From Pseudoselenomonas ruminantium (GTDB taxonomy: Bacteria; Bacillota; Negativicutes; Selenomonadales; Selenomonadaceae), in assembly GCF_900104055.1 (NCBI RefSeq), contig NZ_FNJQ01000026.1, positions 1-55,566 on the forward strand: DNA of 55,566 nucleotides, in the 5' to 3' direction. Positions within the stretch are counted from its first letter, which is position 1; every line of letters starts with the position of its first letter. The notes under the pieces are model-generated. The model was given only the letters and a program-made list of their open reading frames with translations, made no database searches and was not told the DNA's origin. This document shows, piece after piece, positions 18,406-26,847 of this stretch. The position numbers were made by a program, and so were the translations under genes.

Positions 18406-18894
18406 TTAAATTCGTTCCTGTGCCAGCCCAGCCAGTTTCGCCTCCAACGCCGCCAGCTTCGGCTTCTGCCGGAGCTTCTCTGCATCATAGGTAATCAGCA
18501 GCGAACCGGTCAACGTATTTATCACGGCCGTTTCCACCCCGGTAAAGGATTTGATATAATCTTCCAAATCCCTCTGCCACTGAGGATTGGCGGCGAGCAG
18601 GCTGCTGCGCAGGCGCACGCGGCCCGGCACATAGGCATCCACCTGCAAGCTTTCCAGCAAGGCCTGCATGGGTTCCACCGTCCCGGCTTCCTTATTCCGG
18701 CAACAAGTCGTCAGCTTCCTGGCATCGGCCTGCATCTTCTTATGATGCTGCCAGCCATGCCAGATGGACAGGGCCGCCCAGGCCACACCGAAACCGGCAT
18801 GGAGATTCTTGCCGGCAAAGAGCGTGGCCAGCGTGCCCACGGAAGCCACGGTCATCGGCAAACCAAGGGGTAAATTCTTCCAGTCGTTCTGCAT
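18406..18894 (-). CDS. HMA2-like membrane-associated protein
   Basis: A 162-residue protein. The first 45 residues contain one or two hydrophobic segments; the C-terminal half is a ferredoxin-fold, HMA2-like domain with VPGRVRLRSS at 89-98. No CxxC metal site exists, but a CC pair lies at 64-65. The same PGRxR motif recurs in two other proteins of this operon. It is the last gene, 18 bp after the ATPase. In ferrosome clusters small heavy-metal-associated-domain proteins accompany the ATPase; this is a candidate for such a partner, by context only. Confidence 0.75.
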   Translation of the reverse strand: MQNDWKNLPLGLPMTVASVGTLATLFAGKNLHAGFGVAWAALSIWHGWQHHKKMQADARKLTTCCRNKEAGTVEPMQALLESLQVDAYVPGRVRLRSSLLAANPQWQRDLEDYIKSFTGVETAVINTLTGSLLITYDAEKLRQKPKLAALEAKLAGLAQERI

Positions 18895-18912
18895 ATTATC
18901 CCTCTTTTCGCA

Positions 18913-21030
18913 TCAGGCTGCCCGACGGTTATTGCGGGCAAAGAAGCCGGACTTATTGTTGTTCAGGATGCGGCAGCTGTTGAGCACCACAGCCAGCGTA
19001 GCGGTGTTATGGATGACCGCCGCCCAGAGCGGGCTGATCTTGCCCAAAGCGCCCAAAAGCATAGCCGAGGAATTGACAAGGATCGTCGCCATGAAGTTCT
19101 GATGCACCAGATCCATGGTACGGCGTCCCAGCTGCAGGGTTTCAATCAAGCGTTCCGGATCTTCCGAATGGATGGTCACAGCCGAGGATTCAGCCGCAAT
19201 ATCCGTCTGCCGCCCGCCTAAGGAGACACCCACATCGGAGAAGGCCAGCGCCGGCGCATCGTTGATGCCGTCGCCCACCATCATGACCGTACCGCGCTGT
19301 TTGAGCTTGTTCACATAATGGCTCTTGTCCTCCGGCAGGATCTCTGCATGATAGGAGTCAATGTCCATGCTATGGGCTACTTCAGCCGCTACAGCCTTGC
19401 TGTCACCCGTGAGCATGACGATCTCGTCCACACCATGACGGCGCATCTGATTGAGCGTCTTCTTCATCTTAGGACGGATGGGATCTTCGATGCCAATCAC
19501 GCCGATCAGCTGCTTGTCCCGGGCCACATAGAGAAGGTTCTTGAAAGCCAGTCCTTCGGCCAGCCCCTCTTTGTCCTCAATACCCTTTTCCCGCAGGAAT
19601 TTAGCGCTGCCGACACGGATCAGGCCGCCCTTGTAATTTTCGAAATCGGGCACTTCGGCCTGCATGCCGCGGGCCACGATGGTTTTCGAAGACTTATGCT
19701 GCGGAGAAGTCCATTCTTTCTCCTCCACATATTTCTGGATGGCCACGGCCAACGGATGGACGGAATGCTGCTCGGCCGAGGATGCCAAGAGGATCATTTC
19801 CTTTTCCTCCACGCCCTTGGCCGTCTTGATAAAGGCAATCTGCGGCACACCGACCGTCAGCGTTCCGGTCTTGTCGAGGACCACCGTATCCGTTTCGGCC
19901 AGCGCTTCGATATAGTTGCCGCCCTTGACGAGGATGCCGCGTTTAGCCGCCGCGCCGATGGCTGCCGACATGGCCGTAGCCGTAGACAGCTTGAGGCCGC
20001 AGGAGAAGTCGATGAACAGGAGATTCAGCACCCGCTGCCAATCACGAGTTGCCCCGTAGACGATGCCTGCGCCGATAAAGGAAACCGGCACGAGGAAGTT
20101 AGCCATCTTATCGGCAAAATTCTGCACCGGCGCCTTGCGGTTCTGGGCTTCCTCCACCAGATGGACGATATGCGCCAGGGAGGTGTCCTTGCCGACCTTC
20201 TCCACCTTGATGATGAGTTCCCCGGCTTCCACCACGCTGCCGGCATATACGGGTGAGTCCGCATGCTTCATGGCCGGATTGGATTCGCCGGTGATGGAGG
20301 CCTGATTAACGGCAGCGTCGCCGCTCACCACCCGGCCATCCACGACAATCTTCTCACCAGTATGGGCGGCGATGGTATCGCCAACCTTGACCTGTTCCAC
20401 GGGCACCTTGCGTTCCGTGCCGCCTTCTACCAGCCATACATAGCGCTGGTCGAGGGACAAGAGCCCCGAGATATGGGTGCGAGCCTTTTCTGCGGCATAG
20501 CTCGTGAGCATTTCTGCACCATTGGACAGGGCCAAAAGCGTCAGGCTGGACTCAGGCTTGCCGGCCAGTACAGAGGCAATCACGGCCGTAGCCGTCAGCG
20601 TATCGGCATTGGGCTGATGGTCTTTGACCACGCCGCTCACGCCGTTCTGGATGAACTTGCGGGCAATGCCCAGCACGAGCAGGCTGCGCATGATCTTCGT
20701 ACCCACGAACAGCTGCGGCGAAGTGCGCTTCAGGACTTCCATAGCCGCAAAGCCAGCCAGGGAAATCACCGCATCGCGGCGGTATTCAGCCAGCCGTTCT
20801 GCCGGCGTGATGGCCGCCTCCTGCAGACGCTTGACCGTCTCGATCAGCATCTTCTGGATTTCCTGCAGCTGGAACGCCGTCATCTGACGTTTATACCAGA
20901 TATGGACCTTGCGTTCGTCCACCGTGACCGCCACGATATTGCGGTTGCGGCGGATCTTGGCGGCCAGCTTTGCCCGTTCTTCACGGTTCAGTGCCGCCTG
21001 CAAATGAAAATAACAATTTCCGTACATCAT
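18913..21030 (-). CDS. P1B-type metal-transporting ATPase (SCG motif; FezB-like candidate)
   Basis: A P-type ATPase of about 705 residues. Seen: TGES near 247, the phosphorylated Asp in DKTGTLT near 386, and GDGINDAP in the hinge. The intramembrane metal site is SCGLK near 343-347 instead of CPC; as I recall, SC(A/G) marks the P1B-6 group that includes ferrosome FezB. No CxxC domain is present; the N-terminus is a short degenerate ferredoxin-fold stretch. The longest frame begins at 21192 but would overlap the previous gene by 166 bp; the ATG at 21030 forms an ATGA overlap with that gene's stop and is chosen. Fur-box control of the operon favours iron as the metal. Confidence 0.88.
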   Translation of the reverse strand: MMYGNCYFHLQAALNREERAKLAAKIRRNRNIVAVTVDERKVHIWYKRQMTAFQLQEIQKMLIETVKRLQEAAITPAERLAEYRRDAVISLAGFAAMEVLKRTSPQLFVGTKIMRSLLVLGIARKFIQNGVSGVVKDHQPNADTLTATAVIASVLAGKPESSLTLLALSNGAEMLTSYAAEKARTHISGLLSLDQRYVWLVEGGTERKVPVEQVKVGDTIAAHTGEKIVVDGRVVSGDAAVNQASITGESNPAMKHADSPVYAGSVVEAGELIIKVEKVGKDTSLAHIVHLVEEAQNRKAPVQNFADKMANFLVPVSFIGAGIVYGATRDWQRVLNLLFIDFSCGLKLSTATAMSAAIGAAAKRGILVKGGNYIEALAETDTVVLDKTGTLTVGVPQIAFIKTAKGVEEKEMILLASSAEQHSVHPLAVAIQKYVEEKEWTSPQHKSSKTIVARGMQAEVPDFENYKGGLIRVGSAKFLREKGIEDKEGLAEGLAFKNLLYVARDKQLIGVIGIEDPIRPKMKKTLNQMRRHGVDEIVMLTGDSKAVAAEVAHSMDIDSYHAEILPEDKSHYVNKLKQRGTVMMVGDGINDAPALAFSDVGVSLGGRQTDIAAESSAVTIHSEDPERLIETLQLGRRTMDLVHQNFMATILVNSSAMLLGALGKISPLWAAVIHNTATLAVVLNSCRILNNNKSGFFARNNRRAA

Positions 21031-21677
21031 ACGGTGCGCCATCCTCTCATCAGAGTAACCGCCCACCAGAGCATCTGCGAACCGGAAGGATACTGACCGG
21101 TCAGCAACATCTTCCGCAGACCTCTGAGCAGGAATAACAGGGAAGCCAAAGAACTCATATCGAACCAGCCACAGGTGTGGTCCTTGATCCACTGGCTGAA
21201 AGCCCGGGCCGTATTGCGAATGCTGCGGGTAATGGAGCCGGCATGTGCCTCACTGGCCACGCTTTTCGCCTGGCAGCCCTCGCCCGGCAGCGCTTTGCCA
21301 CCAAAGAACTTGCGGTCGAGCCATTTGGCCAGCTGATCGATATGGGCATCGTCCGCCTCGTCAAAGGTCAGCAGGATACTGCCACTGGCAGCATTCACGC
21401 TGACGGATTTCACATAGCTGAGTTTGGCCAGCTGCTCTTCGAGCAGGGCCGCCAGCTGCAGGGAAATCTTGCCCGCGCGATAACGGCGGCGCCCCGGCAG
21501 GCTCGAAACCAACTTGAAGCCGACAGCCGGAGCAGCGGCCACAGCAACTTTCTTCATTCTGCCCATGGGCAGGGCACGGCCGTGGCCGACCATTTTCGGT
21601 GCAGAGCTGCCGCCCAGAGCCTGGCGGATGCTCTTGCCGATAGCTGCCCCCATCATAAAACCAGATACATAAGACAT
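21027..21677 (-). CDS. PGRxR/HMA2-like protein with terminal membrane segments
   Basis: A 216-residue protein. The N-terminus has a glycine-rich hydrophobic stretch (SGFMMGAAIG), then a basic linker, the motif LPGRRRYRAG at 60-69 and an HMA2-like fold to about residue 125. The C-terminal part has one or two hydrophobic segments. It has no CxxC pair. Its stop overlaps the ATPase start as ATGA, so the two are made together. The arrangement suggests a membrane-bound partner of the ATPase. I do not recognise it beyond the domain. Confidence 0.75.
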   Translation of the reverse strand: MSYVSGFMMGAAIGKSIRQALGGSSAPKMVGHGRALPMGRMKKVAVAAAPAVGFKLVSSLPGRRRYRAGKISLQLAALLEEQLAKLSYVKSVSVNAASGSILLTFDEADDAHIDQLAKWLDRKFFGGKALPGEGCQAKSVASEAHAGSITRSIRNTARAFSQWIKDHTCGWFDMSSLASLLFLLRGLRKMLLTGQYPSGSQMLWWAVTLMRGWRTV

Positions 21678-21680
21678 TCG

Positions 21681-21980
21681 TTATTTCCTCCTTGCATGCG
21701 TCATAATATATTCTTCCACCTTGCGCAAATCTGCATTCTGGCGGAGTCTTTCCGGCGTATAAAGGATCAGTATGGAACCCGATGTTACATTGGTCTGCAC
21801 GCTGTCAATCTCGGCAAAGCTGCCCAGCTGGCTCTGAATCTGTGCTTCCAGTTCGGTGTTGCCAATCAGATTGTTGCTGTAGAGCCGCACCCGCCCCGGC
21901 AGATAGGATGAAATGTCCACAGAACGGATGAATAGATCCAAGGTATTGGTGGGGATCTGAAAATTCCCGATTAAACTCAA
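21681..21980 (-). CDS. Small HMA2-like protein (PGRVR motif), TTG start
   Basis: A 99-residue protein, mainly one ferredoxin-like domain with LPGRVRLYS at 28-36 and a C-terminal helix. The start is TTG at 21980, seven bases after GAGGAGG; the ATG at 22016 lies inside a hairpin arm without a ribosome site. It ends three bases before the next gene. Without CxxC it is unlikely to be a classic copper chaperone. Its strong similarity to the motif region of the 162-residue protein of the same operon suggests duplication. Confidence 0.78.
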   Translation of the reverse strand: MSLIGNFQIPTNTLDLFIRSVDISSYLPGRVRLYSNNLIGNTELEAQIQSQLGSFAEIDSVQTNVTSGSILILYTPERLRQNADLRKVEEYIMTHARRK

Positions 21981-22004
21981 AACTTTTCCTCCTCGTACTA
22001 GAAA

Positions 22005-22032
22005 AGACTGCCGCATAAAAGAGCGGCAGTCT
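22005..22032 (-). terminator. Internal hairpin / partial terminator
   Basis: Minus strand: AGACTGCCGC, 8-nt loop, GCGGCAGTCT, then TTTTC. It lies between the first and second genes of the operon. It could make the first gene more abundant than the rest or protect its mRNA. Confidence 0.65.
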
Positions 22033-22050
22033 CTTTTCGTTCAAAAACGA

Positions 22051-22260
22051 TTATTTAGCCTTCTTAGCTTCCTGCGCAGCGATGAGGTCTTCAAGTTCCT
22101 CTTTCTGACGCTGCAGTTCAGCCATCGGCAGTTCAGCAGCGGGAGCAGCCTGCTGCATAGCAGCCAGCTGAGCTTCACGCTCCTGCATGAAACGATAACC
22201 AAAGATACCAGCAACGGCACCTACAGCCAGACCAATCCAAAAATCTGTCTTCTGAAACAT
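22051..22260 (-). CDS. Small protein with one membrane segment and coiled coil
   Basis: A 69-residue protein. Residues about 7-25 form one hydrophobic helix (GLAVGAVAGIFGY), followed by a Gln/Glu/Ala-rich helix likely to coil. The ATG at 22267 touches the AAGGAGG site, so the next ATG at 22260, nine bases away, is used. It is the first gene behind the Fur-box promoter and separated from the others by a hairpin. It could be an anchoring or scaffold protein of the same system. Confidence 0.72.
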   Translation of the reverse strand: MFQKTDFWIGLAVGAVAGIFGYRFMQEREAQLAAMQQAAPAAELPMAELQRQKEELEDLIAAQEAKKAK

Positions 22261-22365
22261 CGAATCCATCCTCCTTAAACATATTCATTCATAAACGAGT
22301 GAGACTCGCTTATTCACACTTCAATAGGGTATCCATCTTCCCCATTCTGCCGTTGGAGAACGAAA

Positions 22366-22386
22366 TGATAATGAAGAATATTATCA
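22366..22386. promoter_or_regulatory. Fur box
   Basis: TGATAAT, 7 bp, ATTATCA: a perfect inverted pair of Fur heptamers. The 19-bp core agrees with the classic Fur consensus at 15 positions. It covers about +6 to +26 of the predicted transcript, so metal-loaded Fur would repress. A related family member (PerR, Zur) cannot be excluded. Confidence 0.72.
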
Positions 22387-22398
22387 ATTTCACCCATA

Positions 22399-22427
22399 AT
22401 CATAGCAGAATTGAGAGTCTTTGTCAA
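22399..22427 (-). promoter_or_regulatory. Promoter of the P-type ATPase operon
   Basis: Minus strand: perfect TTGACA, 17-bp spacer, TATGAT. The Fur box begins about five bases after the predicted start of transcription. Confidence 0.82.
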
Positions 22428-22542
22428 CGCAAGACTTACCCCTGCACCCTTATTATACAAGGGCTCACAATAAATTGTCAATCAATTCACTAAAAACAGG
22501 AACAATTATTAATCACATTGAACTGCTATCAAGATATAGACT

Positions 22543-22713
22543 TGACGGCAGGTGCATATTTTGCGGGCGGAACGACTGCTCCGCTGGCTGGCAAAAAGAC
22601 CACACCAGACGCAGCGATGTCAATGCGCCGTGGTGACCGGCGCATGTAACTAAACACATCGCATCCTCATGCCAACCATTCAGTGCAGCCCGCAAAATAT
22701 GTACCTGCCGTCA
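22543..22713. repeat. 171-bp nested inverted-repeat element
   Basis: Outer arms 22543-22568 and 22688-22713 pair at 25 of 26 positions. Inside, four further arm pairs nest in register: 22576-22579/22681-22684, 22586-22592/22671-22677, 22614-22620/22656-22662 and 22623-22629/22639-22645. The result is a rod-like fold with bulges. The few non-Watson-Crick pairs do not decide the strand: some are G-U on plus, others on minus. It starts 14 bp after the RND stop codon. Neither a long T tract nor a convincing gene is present. It may be a structured RNA, a 3' UTR element or a MITE-like repeat. The rest of the 22.43-22.73 kb gap shows nothing else. Confidence 0.75.
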
Positions 22714-22726
22714 GCAGTTAATTATC

Positions 22727-25700
22727 TTATTTATTCTCTACTTTGTATGCCACCGCATACATCGTCGGCAATACCAGCAGCGTCAAGATTGTCGCTACCA
22801 AAAGTCCGCTGGAAATCGCCACGGCCATCGGCCCCCAGAAGGTGCTGGCCATCAGCGGGATCATGCCCAGGATGGCCGCCGCTGCCGTCAGCATGATGGG
22901 GCGGAATCGGAGGATTGCCGAATCCACCACCGCATCATAGGGCGTTTCCCCCTCGGCGATATGCTTCTTGATCTGATCGATCAGGATGACCGAGTTGCGG
23001 ATGATCATGCCGAACAGCGCCAGGATGCCGAGTTCGGCCACAAAGCCCATAGCCGAATCGGTGATGAGCATGCCCCAGACCACACCAATCAAGCCTAAAG
23101 GCGCAGTCAAGAGCGTCAGCAGCATCTGCTTGGCGCTGTCCAGCTGGAACATCAAGAGCGTCATGATCACAAAGACCATGGCCGGTATCGGCACCAACAG
23201 GTACCCCAAAGAGTTGTTGCTGTCCTCCAGCGCCCCTGCCGGCTCAATGCTGCAGCCCAAAGGCAGGTCCTTGCGCAGTTCCTCAGTCGCCTCATAGGCC
23301 TTTTTCGTCGCGTCATTGGCAGTACCGCTATGGATATCCGCCTGCACGGTAATGGTAGGCATCAGGTTACGGCGCTTGATGAAACCATCCTCTGCGCCAT
23401 AGGAAATCTTGGCAATCTGCTCAAGCGGTACATAGCCCGCACTGCCCAGATAGATGGGCAGGCTACCCAGCTTGCCCAGATCACTGCGGTCCGCCACGGA
23501 GAGGCGCAAGGTAATCGCCAGGGTACGGTCACCCGTATAGAACTGCGCCGCCGTTGCTCCGGTGACCTCCGTGTAGATCATCTGCTTGACCGACTGTGCA
23601 CTCAAGCCAAGGCTTTTGAGCTTATCCTGATCCAACTCTAACTTGACCACTTTGCTCTTGTCATTCCAATCCAGATTGACATTGTAGTTATTGCTGTCCG
23701 CAGCCACAATATCTGCCACCTTATGGGCCAGTTCCTTGGTCTGAGCCGTGCTATAGCCCGTCACCCGGAGCATCACCGGATAGTCTGCCGGCGGACCGGT
23801 CTGGATGTACTGGAGCTTGGCCCGCACATCGGAAAACTCCTCATTGAAAGCCTTGTTAAGCTCCGCCGCCAGTTTTTCCCGGGCCTCCACGTCTTTGGCC
23901 ACCATGACAAAATGGCTCACATTGTCCGCATCAGCCTTGGGATCTACTGTCAGCACGAAGCGCGGCGTATAGCGCCCCACATAGCAGGCGTAGTTCTCCA
24001 ACAGATCCTCATGGGACTGCAGGAAAACCGACATCCTGTCTGCCACGGCCTGCGAAGCCTCCAAGGATGAGCCTTCCGGTAATTTCAGCTCCATCAGCAC
24101 CTCTGGGCGTGTGGAGGTTGGGAAGAATTCCTGCCGGATATGCGGCATCATCACGAGTGACAGGATGAAAAGGGCCAACGTGCCGCCCAGTACCGCCCGC
24201 CGATGGGTGAGAAAGGCACGCAGTATCTTGCGGAATTCCACATAGAAGCGGCTCTGATAGGGATTGATTTCCCCCGTCTCATCCGTTTTCGGCTTCACCC
24301 GGATCATATAGGTGCCCAAGAGCGGTGCCACCATCACGGACACGATCCACGAGAGCACCAGCGCCATACCGATGACCGGGAACAGAGCACTGCAGAACTC
24401 ACTGGCCATCCCCTGGGAAAAGGCCACGGGAATGAAGCCCGCGCAGGTGATGAGCGTTCCGGTCAGCATGGGTTTTGCCGTAGCCTTGAAGGCAAAGCAG
24501 GCTGCATCGAAGCGGCTAAGGCCTGCTTCGAGCTTCACGCTCATCATCTCAACGGCGATGATGGCATCATCCACGAGCAGTCCCAGCGCAATGATCAGCG
24601 AACCCAAAGATACTTTATGCAGGTCAATGCCCAGCACATACATGCAGATGAACACGCCGCAAAGCACGAGCGGGATACAGCAGGCTACCACCATCCCCGT
24701 ACGCCAGCCCAGCGACATGAAGCTGACCGCCAGCACAATCACGATGGCTTCCATCAAGGTCTTGATGAACTCATTGATGGAGGAACGCACCACATCCGAC
24801 TGATTGGCCACCTGACGTATTTCCAGTCCGGCAGGCAGGTCTGCCTGCACCGCCGCGATCTGTTTTTTCAGGTTCTCACCCAGCGCGAGGATATTGCCGC
24901 CATCCTCCATGGACACGGCAATCCCCACCGCCGGTTCCCCATCAAAGAACATCTTCGTATCAGCCGGATCACTGAACTTGCGGGTTACTTTGGCAATATC
25001 TCCCAGCCGGAAGTTGCGGCCGCCGGCACTGATAGGGGTTTCCTCAATGGCCTTGACATCCTCGAACTGGCCGGACAAGCGCAGGTAGACATTGGACGAT
25101 TCCGTGTCCACCTTGGCTGCGGCTGTCATTTCGTTCTGTGTCTTGAGAGCATTCGAGATGACCTGCGGGCTGATACCAAGCTCACTGAGCTTCATGGTAT
25201 CGAGTTCCACATAGATCTTTTCCTGCTGCTCGCCGATCAGTTCCACCTTCTGCACACTGGGTACGTTCAAGAGCAGACGCCTGGTCTTCTCGGCATACTG
25301 CCGCAGTTCCTCATAGTCATAGCCCTCACCGGTGACGGCATAGATGGTGCCATAGACATCATCGAAGCGGTCGTTATAGTAAGGACCATAGACGCCTTCT
25401 GGCAGGTCCTTCTTGATATCCTCACAGAAATTGCGCACATCCCGCCATGTCGGCCGGATATCGGCCTTAGGGATGGTATCATCCAATTTGACATAGATAA
25501 CCGTCTGACCGGGACGGTTCTCGCTCTTGATTTCCTTCAGATGCGGCGTATCCTGCAGGCGCTTTTCCAACTTGTCCGTGACCTGCTCCTGCATTTCCTC
25601 CGCCGTAGCTCCCGGCCAGGCTGCCGTTACCACCATCTGCCGGATGGTAAACTGGGGATCTTCCATGCGCCCGAGCTGAAAATAAGACAGGATGCCGCCG

Positions 25701-25774
25701 ATGGCGGTAATGATGATGAAATACCACACGAGCGTGCGGTTCTTCAAGGAGACTTCCGTAAGATTCCGCATCAA
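22727..25774 (-). CDS. RND efflux pump inner-membrane transporter
   Basis: A 1015-residue AcrB/MdtB-type RND protein. It has twelve expected membrane helices in two halves, with periplasmic loops after helices 1 and 7. Family marks are GRMEDPQFTIRQM near the start, GLLVDDAIIAVEMM in helix 4 and the repeat of this pattern late in the protein (FGMIIRNSVILIDQI). It exports drugs, detergents or other amphiphiles by proton antiport. Its start overlaps the stop of the membrane-fusion gene. No outer-membrane channel gene follows, so a TolC-like partner must be elsewhere. Confidence 0.93.
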   Translation of the reverse strand: MMRNLTEVSLKNRTLVWYFIIITAIGGILSYFQLGRMEDPQFTIRQMVVTAAWPGATAEEMQEQVTDKLEKRLQDTPHLKEIKSENRPGQTVIYVKLDDTIPKADIRPTWRDVRNFCEDIKKDLPEGVYGPYYNDRFDDVYGTIYAVTGEGYDYEELRQYAEKTRRLLLNVPSVQKVELIGEQQEKIYVELDTMKLSELGISPQVISNALKTQNEMTAAAKVDTESSNVYLRLSGQFEDVKAIEETPISAGGRNFRLGDIAKVTRKFSDPADTKMFFDGEPAVGIAVSMEDGGNILALGENLKKQIAAVQADLPAGLEIRQVANQSDVVRSSINEFIKTLMEAIVIVLAVSFMSLGWRTGMVVACCIPLVLCGVFICMYVLGIDLHKVSLGSLIIALGLLVDDAIIAVEMMSVKLEAGLSRFDAACFAFKATAKPMLTGTLITCAGFIPVAFSQGMASEFCSALFPVIGMALVLSWIVSVMVAPLLGTYMIRVKPKTDETGEINPYQSRFYVEFRKILRAFLTHRRAVLGGTLALFILSLVMMPHIRQEFFPTSTRPEVLMELKLPEGSSLEASQAVADRMSVFLQSHEDLLENYACYVGRYTPRFVLTVDPKADADNVSHFVMVAKDVEAREKLAAELNKAFNEEFSDVRAKLQYIQTGPPADYPVMLRVTGYSTAQTKELAHKVADIVAADSNNYNVNLDWNDKSKVVKLELDQDKLKSLGLSAQSVKQMIYTEVTGATAAQFYTGDRTLAITLRLSVADRSDLGKLGSLPIYLGSAGYVPLEQIAKISYGAEDGFIKRRNLMPTITVQADIHSGTANDATKKAYEATEELRKDLPLGCSIEPAGALEDSNNSLGYLLVPIPAMVFVIMTLLMFQLDSAKQMLLTLLTAPLGLIGVVWGMLITDSAMGFVAELGILALFGMIIRNSVILIDQIKKHIAEGETPYDAVVDSAILRFRPIMLTAAAAILGMIPLMASTFWGPMAVAISSGLLVATILTLLVLPTMYAVAYKVENK

Positions 25775-26847
25775 TCCGCCTCCGTCCGCACTGTCTGCCC
25801 CTCATGGAGCTTATGGACACCAGCCGTGACCACGAGGTCCCCTGCGGCAAGGCCGCTTACCCGCACCTTGTCATCGCCGAGGTTTTCCACCGTCACAGCC
25901 TTAGCCGTAAGCTGGTTGCCGTCGCCGACCACCCATACCTGCGGGGTATCGCCATCCTGGAAGACCGCAGCCAGCGGCAGGACAGCACCTTCCGCTGCTT
26001 CGCCAGCTGCGGTTCCCTTGATGGAAACATTGGCCGTCATGCCCAGCTGCATGCCTTCCGGCGGCTGTGGGATGGCCACCCGGACCTTATAGGTGCGAGT
26101 GGTTGCATCGGCCATGGGCGAGATTTCCCGGATGCTGCCGTCAGCCCGGCCTTTAAGCGCCCAGAAATTCACCGACACCGGCATGCCCAGGCTCAGTTCG
26201 CTGACCTTGTTTTCCGGCACGGAAATCTCCACTTCCATTTCTCCGGTCTGCACCAATGTCAGTACGGTCTGGCCGGCCGCTACGACCTGCCCTTCCTCAG
26301 CCGAAACAGCGGATACCACGCCATTGGCACCAGCAATGAGATTCGTATAGCCTAAGGCATTATGCCCCTGATTCTGCTGGGCCAAAGCGCTGCGATAGGC
26401 AGCAAAGGCCGCATCATAATTGGTCTGATACTGGTCGAGCGTCGCCTTGGACACAGCGTTTTCCTGATAGAGCTGGCTGTAGCGTTCCAGATTTTTCTCA
26501 GCCAGATCCAACTGCGCACGGGCCGACGCTACCTGAGCGTCCCCCTGATTGGACTGCTGCTGCACATCGCGGGCATCGATGACCATGAGCACATCGCCAG
26601 CCCGGACGCGGCTGCCCGCCTGCACATTGCGGGCGAGTATCTGTCCGCCCACCTGGAAGGACATATTCGTCTCATGACGCCCTTTCACCGTACCGGCGTA
26701 ATCACCGCTTTCTACATTGGCCCCTACGCCAGCCTGCTGCGTCTTGACCAGCACCGGCTTTTCCGCGGCCTGTTCCTGCTTGCCGCAGCCCGTGACCAAC
26801 AAGGCCAACGCCAGCAGCGCAGCCGTTAAAACCTTAAAGTTTTTCAC
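25771..26847 (-). CDS. RND membrane-fusion (periplasmic adaptor) lipoprotein
   Basis: A 358-residue adaptor with lipobox LLVTGC (C21). The lipoyl/barrel-sandwich halves flank a coiled-coil hairpin at about residues 90-165 (ARAQLDLAEKNLERYSQLYQ), followed by beta-barrel and membrane-proximal domains. It links the RND pump to an outer-membrane channel. The longest frame begins at 27030 in marR-overlapping nonsense sequence; GTG at 26847, eight bases after AGGGGG, gives the proper lipoprotein signal and is used. It overlaps marR by 14 bp and the pump gene by 4 bp. Confidence 0.92.
   Translation of the reverse strand: MKNFKVLTAALLALALLVTGCGKQEQAAEKPVLVKTQQAGVGANVESGDYAGTVKGRHETNMSFQVGGQILARNVQAGSRVRAGDVLMVIDARDVQQQSNQGDAQVASARAQLDLAEKNLERYSQLYQENAVSKATLDQYQTNYDAAFAAYRSALAQQNQGHNALGYTNLIAGANGVVSAVSAEEGQVVAAGQTVLTLVQTGEMEVEISVPENKVSELSLGMPVSVNFWALKGRADGSIREISPMADATTRTYKVRVAIPQPPEGMQLGMTANVSIKGTAAGEAAEGAVLPLAAVFQDGDTPQVWVVGDGNQLTAKAVTVENLGDDKVRVSGLAAGDLVVTAGVHKLHEGQTVRTEAD

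Noticed and set aside
22421-22695. Short frames of 60 and 71 codons over the inverted-repeat element
   Set aside because: They arise from the repeat arms read on each strand, lack ribosome sites and overlap each other.
24203-26092. A 629-codon open frame on the plus strand
   Set aside because: It is antisense to the RND pump and adaptor genes, with no start signal and no family pattern; the opposite strand has clear conserved motifs.
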